Of a DNA stretch of 6,862 nucleotides, positions 1-5,765 are shown in pieces. The DNA is taken from positions 1 through 6,862 of the forward strand of contig CAAFHX010000038.1 in the NCBI GenBank assembly GCA_900762815.1, given 5' to 3'. The stretch comes from Candidatus Avelusimicrobium facis (GTDB taxonomy: Bacteria > Elusimicrobiota > Elusimicrobia > Elusimicrobiales > Elusimicrobiaceae). A program made the position numbers and the translations under genes. How positions within the stretch are numbered: position 1 is the first letter of the stretch; each line of letters starts with the position of its first letter. The notes beneath the pieces were generated by a model. That model was not told the origin of the DNA. It saw nothing but the letters and a program-made list of their open reading frames with translations, and made no database searches.

Positions 1-23
1 AAGGAAATGTTAATTTATATAAT

Positions 24-1430
24 ATGAAGATGAAAAATCTGACTTTCTTTTTGTCCTTACTGATAGGGTGTGCGGCGGTGGGGTGGAGCCAAGAGGCCTT
101 GGCCGCTGCGTCCGCCTCCGTCCCGGCTATCCCCGGCGAGAGCACCTCTTCCCCCCTGCTTAAGCAGGCGCATGAAGAGGCCGCTGCCGCCTTGCAAGAG
201 TTGGCCCAAAGCCAAAAGGAGCTGCCTTCTTTAGACGGCAAACTCTCTGTACAAGATTGTGTAGACATCGCTTTGGTCCACAGCCCCAAGGTTATCAGCG
301 CGCGTTTGGCGGTGCAATCGGCGGCGGTGTCTTTAAGCAATGCCAAAAATGTGTTGCTGCCTACGGTTTCCGTTAGCGGCAATGCCGATTTTACCAATTC
401 CAAAGAGCCGGGCTTTGCGCGGCAGAATAACCACGGGACCGACACGGGCGTGAATGCGGGGCTGAGCATTTCCGGCCTGACGGATATCGGGCGGACCATC
501 CAAACCCAAAAGCTGCAGCTCTCCCGCGCCAAGATGGATTTGTGCGATACGGAAAACAGCCTTGTGTCCTCGGTCAAGAGCGCGTATTATGCCTTGCTTT
601 CGGCGCAGCGGGCGGTGGCGATACGCACCCAATCGCGCGATTTGTACCAGGAGCAATACGACCGCACCCAAGCGTTTTACGACCAGGGGCTGCGCCCCAA
701 AGTGGATGTAACGACGGCGGAGGTCAATCTCAATAATGAAATTTTAAGTTTAATCCGCGCTAAAAATTTGGTCAAAACCCGCACGGCCACCTTGGCCAAT
801 GTCTTGGGCGTCCCGCGCGATACGCCCTTTACCTTACAGGATGAAATCCAAGTGGAAAAGCCGGAGCTGACCTTTGAAGAGGCCCTGACCCGCGCGTATG
901 AAAACCGCCCCGATGTGCGCTCCTCCAAGGCAGCTCTGCAGATTAGCGAAATCCAGCTGCGTCAAGCCAAGGCGGCCTATTGGCCGACGTTTACCTTGGG
1001 CGCGTCGTTTAGCAAAAGCGGCGATGAGTTCCGCTTAGACAATGACCAAACCCGGCTTTTTGCCGGAGTGGAAATCCCCATTTTTAGCGCACTGAAGGTG
1101 CATAACGGGGTCAAGCAAGCGCGGATTAATTTGGCCGGCGCGCAAAACAGCGACCGCAGCCTGGCCAACGATGTGTATTTGCAGGTGCAAAGTGCGTTTA
1201 TCAAAATGAGTGAAGCGGCCGAGAGCATCCCGGTGGCGGAATCTACCGTAGAAAAAGCCAAGGAAAATATGGACTTGGCCCGCGGCCGCTACAACGAGGG
1301 CATCGGCGACATCATTACCTTAAAGGATGCCGAGGTGTCGTATACCGACGCAGAACTGAATTTACTGACCGCCCGCTACGACTATGCCGTGGCTTTGGCG
1401 GAATTAAAACAAGCAATAGGTACGAGATAA
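24..1430 (+). CDS. TolC/OprM-family outer-membrane efflux channel
   Basis: This is the outer-membrane exit duct of a tripartite exporter; it trimerises into a beta-barrel plus a long periplasmic helical tunnel. At 468 aa it has the usual family length. Two OEP repeats are visible. The first starts near residue 74 (LSVQDCVDIALVHSPKV) and the second near 282 (LTFEEALTRAYENRPDVRSS); each continues as long helices followed by the short polar strands that make the barrel. The LGVP motif that commonly closes the first repeat is present. The N-terminus is an export signal: K2 and K4, then a hydrophobic core from L6. It offers both a lipobox-like L13-I14-G15-C16 and a signal peptidase I site at ALA27/A28, so the mature form is uncertain. 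The start at 24 was chosen because it is first in frame; ATG at 30 is an equally good alternative, and neither has a well-placed Shine-Dalgarno. It leads an operon with adaptor, ATPase and permease. The fold is certain; the substrate is unknown. Confidence 0.93.
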   Translation: MKMKNLTFFLSLLIGCAAVGWSQEALAAASASVPAIPGESTSSPLLKQAHEEAAAALQELAQSQKELPSLDGKLSVQDCVDIALVHSPKVISARLAVQSAAVSLSNAKNVLLPTVSVSGNADFTNSKEPGFARQNNHGTDTGVNAGLSISGLTDIGRTIQTQKLQLSRAKMDLCDTENSLVSSVKSAYYALLSAQRAVAIRTQSRDLYQEQYDRTQAFYDQGLRPKVDVTTAEVNLNNEILSLIRAKNLVKTRTATLANVLGVPRDTPFTLQDEIQVEKPELTFEEALTRAYENRPDVRSSKAALQISEIQLRQAKAAYWPTFTLGASFSKSGDEFRLDNDQTRLFAGVEIPIFSALKVHNGVKQARINLAGAQNSDRSLANDVYLQVQSAFIKMSEAAESIPVAESTVEKAKENMDLARGRYNEGIGDIITLKDAEVSYTDAELNLLTARYDYAVALAELKQAIGTR

Positions 1431-1432
1431 TT

Positions 1433-2665
1433 ATGAACAAAAAAAATATTTTTTCCCGTCTGTGGGCGTGGATAAAGAAGCGGTCCAAATGGACTAAACT
1501 CATCGTAGTGCTGCTGCTTTGCGCGGCGGGCTATGGGGTGTATAAAGCCTATTTTACTGCTCCGCAGGGACCGCAGTACCGCACGGCGCAAGTCAAACGC
1601 GGCGACATTGCCAATGTGGTGGAAGCCTCCGGCCCGATTGCCCCGGTCAATACGACCGAAGTGGGCGCGCTGGTGTCTGGCGAGATTTTAAAGATTTACG
1701 TGGATTACAACACCCCGGTCAAAAAAGGCGATTTGCTGGCGCTGATTGACCCTACCCAAATCCAGGCCGATTATGACCAGGCCCGGGCCAGTTTGTCCTC
1801 GGCCAAAGAAGAATTGGAATCCACCAAAATGACCTACAATTTGGCCCATTCCAACCTCAAGCGCTACAAAGCTTTGTATGCCAAAAACTATGTGGCCAAG
1901 ACCGATTTGGAAAAGTACGAGCTGGAGTTTGTCAATGCCAAGAGTTCGCTCAACTCCTCCGAAGCGCGCGTCATTCAGGCGCAGGCCAGCTTGGACCGGG
2001 CCAAAAAGGATTTGGACAATACGCGCATTGTTTCCCCCATTGACGGCGTGGTGCTGACCAAAAAAGTCAGTGAGGGCCAGTCTTTGACTTCCGGTTATGC
2101 CACGCCGGAGATGTTTACCCTGGCGCAGGATTTAACCAAAATGCAAATTGAAGCCAAGGTGTCTGAGGCGGACATCGTCAAAATCAAGGACGGGCAAAAA
2201 GCCCTCTTTACCTTAGACGGCTACCCCGATGAAAAATTTGAAGGGGTGGTCCGCCAAGTGCGCACCAATTATACCTCGTCCAGTTCTTCGTCCTACAGCT
2301 CTTCGTCTACCAACACAACGTATACCGTGGTCATAGACGTAGACAATACCGACGGCAAATTTAAACCCGGCATGACCGCCACCATTACCATTCAAACCGA
2401 GGATAAAAAAGGCGTATTGCTGGTGCCCAACGAGGCGTTGCGTTTCTCTCCCTCGTCCAATAAGGAGAAATATGATACCACGGGCCTGTGGGTGCTGGAA
2501 CCGGGCAAGCAACCGCAGCGCGAGGAAGTCAAAATCGGCATTATTGCCAGTAAAAATACGGAAATTATGTCCGGAAATGTAAAAGAGGGGCAGTCGGTCA
2601 TCGTGGCGGAAACGGGCGCTGCCTTTGTGGAGCAGAACAACAGCCGCCGCCCCCGGAGAAGATAA
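1433..2665 (+). CDS. macA: MacA-like periplasmic adaptor (membrane-fusion protein, HlyD/RND-adaptor family)
   Basis: The adaptor links the inner-membrane ABC permease to the outer-membrane channel. A short basic cytoplasmic N-terminus is followed by one membrane anchor at about residues 22-40 (LIVVLLLCAAGYGVY). The first half of the lipoyl/barrel-sandwich domain lies at about 60-107 and contains GALVSGEILKIYV and VKKGDLLALID. A long alpha-helical coiled-coil hairpin spans about 108-197, and the second lipoyl half begins at IVSPIDGVV (199-207). The beta-barrel domain follows, ending in DGKFKPGMTATITI, then a membrane-proximal C-terminal domain. At 410 aa it is slightly longer than typical MacA. 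A Ser/Thr-rich stretch at 281-296 (six Ser, Tyr, four Ser, then TNTT) sits in the beta-barrel domain and looks like an expanded loop. The tail ends in a basic RRPRRR. It starts 2 nt after the channel gene with only a weak GAG upstream, which suggests translational coupling. The symbol marks family resemblance; macrolide transport is not shown. Confidence 0.93.
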   Translation: MNKKNIFSRLWAWIKKRSKWTKLIVVLLLCAAGYGVYKAYFTAPQGPQYRTAQVKRGDIANVVEASGPIAPVNTTEVGALVSGEILKIYVDYNTPVKKGDLLALIDPTQIQADYDQARASLSSAKEELESTKMTYNLAHSNLKRYKALYAKNYVAKTDLEKYELEFVNAKSSLNSSEARVIQAQASLDRAKKDLDNTRIVSPIDGVVLTKKVSEGQSLTSGYATPEMFTLAQDLTKMQIEAKVSEADIVKIKDGQKALFTLDGYPDEKFEGVVRQVRTNYTSSSSSSYSSSSTNTTYTVVIDVDNTDGKFKPGMTATITIQTEDKKGVLLVPNEALRFSPSSNKEKYDTTGLWVLEPGKQPQREEVKIGIIASKNTEIMSGNVKEGQSVIVAETGAAFVEQNNSRRPRRR

Positions 2666-3352
2666 ATGAGCTTGATTGAAACGCATGATTTGTACAAGAC
2701 CTACACGGTGGGCGATGTGCAGGTGCACGCCCTGCAAGGGGTCAGCGTGTCTATGGAGCGCGGGGAGTTTGTGGCCGTTATGGGGCCCTCGGGCAGCGGC
2801 AAGTCTACCTTTATGAATATTTTGGGGTGCTTGGATAAACCCACCAGCGGCAAGTATATTTTAGACGGCATTGACGTAACGGCGACGGACCTGTCGGAAT
2901 TGGCGGGCGTGCGCAACCGCAAAATCGGCTTTGTGTTTCAGGGCTTTAACCTCATCAGCCGTACTACGGCGGTGGAAAATGTGGAGCTGCCGATGATTTA
3001 CAATCACACCCCTTCGCAGGTGCGGCGGGAAAAGGCGCTGGCCGCTTTAAAGGCCGTCGGCTTGGAAAAGCGCGCCTTTCATATGCCCAACCAGCTCTCC
3101 GGCGGGCAGCAGCAGCGGGTGGCCATTGCGCGCAGCCTGGTGTGCGACGCGCCGATTATTTTTGCCGACGAACCGACGGGGAACTTGGACACCAAGATGA
3201 GCCTGGAAGTGATGGACCTGTTCACCCGCTTAAACAAAGAAATGGGCAAGACCATTATTTTGATTACGCACGAGCCCGACATCGCCGAATACGCCGGGCG
3301 GCTGATTGTCTTTCGCGACGGGAAAAAGGTCAGCGATGAGGTCAAAAAATGA
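2666..3352 (+). CDS. ABC transporter ATPase, MacB/LolD type
   Basis: This is the cytoplasmic nucleotide-binding subunit that powers the adjacent permease; two copies would pair with two permeases. All catalytic motifs are intact: Walker A GPSGSGKST at 40-48 (K46), Q-loop Q92 in FVFQGFNLI, signature LSGGQ at 144-148, Walker B IIFADE at 164-169 with catalytic E169, D-loop NLD at 173-175 and switch H202. At 228 aa it is a stand-alone domain, whereas E. coli MacB fuses ATPase and permease in one chain. FNLI after the Q-loop and the sequence around Walker A are typical of the MacB/LolD/SalX branch, which works by mechanotransmission and does not thread substrate through the membrane. The start codon directly abuts the adaptor stop (TAA then ATG), with a GGAGA ribosome-binding site at 2655-2659, 6 nt upstream. 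The family is certain; the substrate is unknown. Confidence 0.96.
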   Translation: MSLIETHDLYKTYTVGDVQVHALQGVSVSMERGEFVAVMGPSGSGKSTFMNILGCLDKPTSGKYILDGIDVTATDLSELAGVRNRKIGFVFQGFNLISRTTAVENVELPMIYNHTPSQVRREKALAALKAVGLEKRAFHMPNQLSGGQQQRVAIARSLVCDAPIIFADEPTGNLDTKMSLEVMDLFTRLNKEMGKTIILITHEPDIAEYAGRLIVFRDGKKVSDEVKK

Positions 3353-4578
3353 TAGATACTTTTTTATCCGTTTTCCGCATTTCCATTAAGGCCATTTTTG
3401 CCAATAAAATGCGCGCGGCCTTGACCAGCTTGGGCATCGTCATCGGGGTGGCGGCCGTAATTACCATGTTGGCGGTGGGGTCGGGTACGCAGCAGAGCAT
3501 GTCGGAGCGCTTTTCGCGCTTTGGCACCAATATTTTGTATTTGCGCCAGCCGTGGGACTTGGACGAAAGCATTTCCTCCCCCAAGGACGTTACCATGGAC
3601 GACGTGCATGCCATCCGCGAAATAGAAGGCGTGCAGGCGGCCGCGCCGTACATTAGCTCCGGGTTTGACGTAAAGTACGGCTTTACTTCCACTTCTATTG
3701 ACGTGTTGGCCACCGATACGGATATTTTTAAAACGTATGATTGGCAATTGCAAGAGGGCCGGGAGTTTACGGAAAAGGAAGTCCGCGAATACGCCCAAGT
3801 GGCGGTGTTGGGGGCCACGGTGGCACAGACCCTGTTTAATGATGTGTCGCCTTTGGGCAAAACGGTCGTTTTTGACAATATTCCCTTTAAGGTCATCGGC
3901 GTGATGAAGAAGAACGGGCAAGGCGGTTTCGGCTTTGATATGGACGAAGGGACACTCATCCCCTACACCACGGGTAAGGTCAAAATGCAAACCGGGTGGA
4001 AGAGCTCCAGCCGCCGCGCTTTGGACCAAGTGATTATCCGCGTGAAAGATTTTAATACCATAGAGGATACCAAAAACGCCATTGCCAATGCCGTGCGCAA
4101 TACGCACAAGATTCATCCGCTGGCAAAGGATGATTTCCAGCTGGATGATTTTGCTTCGTTTGTGGAGCAAGCCAAGGCCGCCGGCAAGACGATGAGCCTG
4201 TTGCTGGGATTTATCGGCGCGGTGTCTCTGTTGGTCGGGGGTATCGGCGTGATGAATATTATGTTGGTGTCGGTTACCGAGCGTACGCGCGAAATCGGCA
4301 TCCGTATGGCCATTGGCGCCACCAGTGCCGATATCCGCCTGCAATTTTTGGCCGAGGCGGTAACGCTCTCTTGCATTGGCGGGCTGTTGGGGGTGCTGAT
4401 TGGCATCGGCGTGACGCTGTTTGTGGCCGCGCACAGCGAAAATATTCCGGCGCAACTGAGTGTGGTGTCTATTTTAGTGGCGTTTGGGTTTTCGGCTGCG
4501 ACGGGGATATTTTTCGGGTATTATCCGGCGTATAAGGCGTCGAAACTGACGCCGATAGACGCTTTGAGGTATGAATAA
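3349..4578 (+). CDS. ABC transporter permease, MacB/FtsX type
   Basis: This is the inner-membrane permease of the exporter. The four-helix MacB topology is visible. A basic amphipathic N-terminus leads into TM1 at about 22-43 (AALTSLGIVIGVAAVITMLAVG), followed by a large MacB periplasmic core domain at about 45-280. TM2 lies at about 283-307, TM3 at about 338-360 and TM4 at about 372-391. After TM2 comes the conserved cytoplasmic coupling helix TERTREIGIRMAIGA (310-324), which contacts the ATPase. The C-terminus is the family hallmark PAYKASKLTPIDALRYE. At 409 aa the length is normal for a permease without a fused ATPase domain. It overlaps the ATPase stop by 4 nt (ATGA), with GAGG at 3338-3341 giving 7-nt spacing to the start. 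MacB permeases move substrate already in the periplasm through the adaptor and outer-membrane channel; candidates include peptides, glycolipids and small toxins, which the sequence does not distinguish. Confidence 0.95.
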   Translation: MIDTFLSVFRISIKAIFANKMRAALTSLGIVIGVAAVITMLAVGSGTQQSMSERFSRFGTNILYLRQPWDLDESISSPKDVTMDDVHAIREIEGVQAAAPYISSGFDVKYGFTSTSIDVLATDTDIFKTYDWQLQEGREFTEKEVREYAQVAVLGATVAQTLFNDVSPLGKTVVFDNIPFKVIGVMKKNGQGGFGFDMDEGTLIPYTTGKVKMQTGWKSSSRRALDQVIIRVKDFNTIEDTKNAIANAVRNTHKIHPLAKDDFQLDDFASFVEQAKAAGKTMSLLLGFIGAVSLLVGGIGVMNIMLVSVTERTREIGIRMAIGATSADIRLQFLAEAVTLSCIGGLLGVLIGIGVTLFVAAHSENIPAQLSVVSILVAFGFSAATGIFFGYYPAYKASKLTPIDALRYE

Positions 4579-4608
4579 AACGGCCTTTTCAGTTGCCGGG
4601 ATTTACGC

Positions 4609-4641
4609 ACGAGGTGCAAAACATCATGTTTTGCACCCCGT
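4609..4641. repeat. Perfect 11-bp inverted repeat downstream of the exporter operon
   Basis: GGTGCAAAACA (4613-4623), loop TCA (4624-4626) and TGTTTTGCACC (4627-4637) form a perfect 11-bp stem. After one A/C mismatch, three more pairs extend it (CAC... wait position 4612/4638 is the mismatch; 4609-4611 pair with 4639-4641). It starts 34 nt after the permease stop. It could be the transcript-end hairpin of the exporter operon, but no T-run follows directly; the nearest T-rich stretch begins about 20 nt later. The symmetry and the 3-nt spacer would also fit a dimeric repressor operator. Structure is seen directly; function is inferred. Confidence 0.6.
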
Positions 4642-4680
4642 TGCTCATAGGCTCTGGCATTTTCTTTTTTTCTAGTCCGC

Positions 4681-4708
4681 TTTTCCTCTTGTCTGTCCGT
4701 CCTATAAT
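4681..4708 (+). promoter_or_regulatory. Candidate promoter for the sigma/anti-sigma operon
   Basis: A consensus -10 box TATAAT lies at 4703-4708, 63 nt before the sigma-factor start. The best -35 at normal spacing is poor: TTTTCC at 4681-4686, spacer 16 nt, with three matches to TTGACA. A second possible pair lies further down: TTGTTA at 4710-4715 with TAAAAT at 4731-4736, spacer 15 nt. I find no GGAAC-type ECF -35, so obvious autoregulation by a RpoE-like consensus is not visible. A promoter is expected here because a new transcription unit begins after a hairpin. Confidence 0.45.
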
Positions 4709-4771
4709 TTTGTTACCATAAAAAGTGCAATAAAATGCCCGGGTGGCGGGTTATATATATGTGGGGTTTCT

Positions 4772-5341
4772 ATGAGCAGCTTGCTGAGTGATGATGCATT
4801 GGTAGCCGCTTTTCAACGCGGCGACGCACAAAGTTTTAATGAGCTGGTGTACCGGTACAAAAACAGCCTGTACCAGTATATCATGGCCCTGGTGCGCGAC
4901 GAAGGGGCTGCCGGAGATATTTTCCAAGAAGTATTTTTAAATTTTTACCGCCGCGTGGGGCAGTACCAAGCGCAGGGCAAACTGAAAAATTATCTTTTTA
5001 CCGCCGCGCGCAACCGGGTGCTCAATGTATTTAGGGACCGGGCGAAACTGACCTCTTTGGACGAGCCGGACGAGGACGGCTCCGCCCATTGGCACGAGGA
5101 GCTGCCCGGCACGGACCTGCAGCCTTTGGAGGGGCTGGAAAGGGCCGAGCTGTCCCAGCGCATCCGCCATGCGTCCTTGCGTTTGCCGGCGGCGCAGCGG
5201 GAAGTGATTTATTTGAAACAATACATGACCTTTAAAGAAGTGGCCGAGCTGGTGGGGCGCCCGTTGGGCACCGTATTATCTGACCATGCCCGCGCCTTGC
5301 AAAAGATGAAAAAATTTTTGAGTGAAGAGGCATATGTATGA
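4772..5341 (+). CDS. ECF-type RNA polymerase sigma factor
   Basis: This is an alternative sigma-70 family factor of the extracytoplasmic-function group, which redirects RNA polymerase when released from its anti-sigma partner. At 189 aa it has the two-domain ECF layout. Region 2 spans about 10-92, with FQRGDAQSFNELVYRY and GDIFQEVFLNFYRRVGQY for core binding and -10 melting, then LKNYLFTAARNRVLNVFRDR. An acidic linker covers about 95-125, and region 4 about 126-183, where LPAAQREVIYLKQYMTFKEVAELVGRPLGTV is the -35-binding helix-turn-helix. The recognition helix reads GTVLSDHARALQKMK, with Asp171-His172 where many ECFs have Arg-Leu. The start follows GTGGGG (4761-4766) by 5 nt. The stop overlaps the anti-sigma start by 4 nt, the usual stoichiometric coupling for such pairs. 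Its regulon is unknown; autoregulation is possible but no ECF-like motif is evident upstream. Confidence 0.95.
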   Translation: MSSLLSDDALVAAFQRGDAQSFNELVYRYKNSLYQYIMALVRDEGAAGDIFQEVFLNFYRRVGQYQAQGKLKNYLFTAARNRVLNVFRDRAKLTSLDEPDEDGSAHWHEELPGTDLQPLEGLERAELSQRIRHASLRLPAAQREVIYLKQYMTFKEVAELVGRPLGTVLSDHARALQKMKKFLSEEAYV

Positions 5342-5742
5342 CCAAGCCATGCGAAAACGTAGCCCTGTATTTTTACGGGGAATTGGACGAACCCGCCGCC
5401 GCGCAGTTTAAGCGGCACCTGGCCGGGTGCGCCCGCTGCCAAAAGGAGTTGCTGTTTTTGCAGCATACACAGCAGGCGTTAGTCCCCCCCGCTGCCCCGC
5501 AGGCCGTGGTGGAAAAGGTGCTGGCTCCGGCGAAGAAAACGCTCCCCGGTTGGCGGCGGGTCTGGCGCGCGGCCCTGGCAGGGGTGCTGGTGTTGGGATT
5601 GGGTATATATTATTTTGCCGCCGGGCCGCATCCTGCTTTGGCAGACGACGGAGCCGAACTAGTGGCCTATATATCCGCCGAGGCCGATGCGGATTATCAG
5701 CAATTTGTGTCTGATTTTGAAGTGTTTGAGCAGCAGTTTTAG
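5338..5742 (+). CDS. Zinc-finger (HX3CX2C) transmembrane anti-sigma factor
   Basis: This is the predicted membrane-bound inhibitor of the preceding sigma factor. The N-terminal domain carries the anti-sigma zinc-finger motif H27-X3-C31-X2-C34 (HLAGCARC), with C5 as the likely fourth ligand, inside FYGELDEPAAAQFKRHLAGCARCQKEL, a typical zf-HC2 sequence. A Pro/Ala linker at about 48-65 leads to one membrane helix at about 76-95 (WRAALAGVLVLGLGIYYFAA), flanked by Arg on the cytoplasmic side. That leaves a periplasmic tail of only about 38 residues (97-134), acidic and ending in aromatic-rich FEVFEQQF. The protein is short (134 aa) for the class and lacks an obvious folded sensor domain, so sensing may depend on another protein such as the downstream gene product. 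A good ribosome-binding site, GAAGAGG at 5324-5330, lies 7 nt upstream. Function is inferred from motif and gene order. Confidence 0.9.
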   Translation: MTKPCENVALYFYGELDEPAAAQFKRHLAGCARCQKELLFLQHTQQALVPPAAPQAVVEKVLAPAKKTLPGWRRVWRAALAGVLVLGLGIYYFAAGPHPALADDGAELVAYISAEADADYQQFVSDFEVFEQQF

Positions 5743-5752
5743 TTTGTTTCAA

Positions 5753-5758
5753 GGGAGG
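5753..5758 (+). promoter_or_regulatory. Strong ribosome-binding site for the periplasmic protein
   Basis: GGGAGG within AAGGGAGGG (5751-5759), 7 nt before ATG 5766, is the strongest Shine-Dalgarno in the window. It fixes the start and suggests the third gene of the sigma unit is made in larger amounts than its two regulators. Confidence 0.75.
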
Positions 5759-5765
5759 GTAAGTC

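Noticed and set aside
18..23. TATAAT sequence directly before the channel start codon
   Set aside because: Transcription from it would begin inside the coding region, so it cannot supply a leader for this start. It is probably chance in an AT-rich stretch.
2213..2737. Minus-strand open frame (174 codons) across the adaptor/ATPase junction
   Set aside because: It overlaps two genes with diagnostic motifs and resembles no protein family.
3364..4455. Long minus-strand open frame (363 codons) opposite the permease gene
   Set aside because: Its translation is Arg/His/Gln-rich with no domain or membrane pattern. It mirrors codon bias of the real permease on the other strand, which has clear MacB motifs.
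4581..4598. Short hairpin CGGC/GCCG right after the permease stop
   Set aside because: A 4-bp stem with a 10-nt loop and no T-tract is too weak to be called a terminator.
4626..4721. Tiny 31-codon hydrophobic ORF (MFCTPLLIGSGIFFFSS...) in the gap before the sigma gene
   Set aside because: Its ATG lies inside the inverted repeat with no ribosome-binding site, and its end overlaps the TATAAT element. Hydrophobicity follows from the T-rich DNA.
4725..4737. Resemblance of GTGCAATAAAATG to a half-site of the inverted repeat at 4613
   Set aside because: Only GTGCAA and a few bases match. There is no second arm, so a second operator cannot be claimed.
4738..4750. CCCG/CGGG mini-hairpin in the sigma-gene leader
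   Set aside because: A 4-bp stem is expected by chance in GC-rich leader sequence, and nothing shows a regulatory role.
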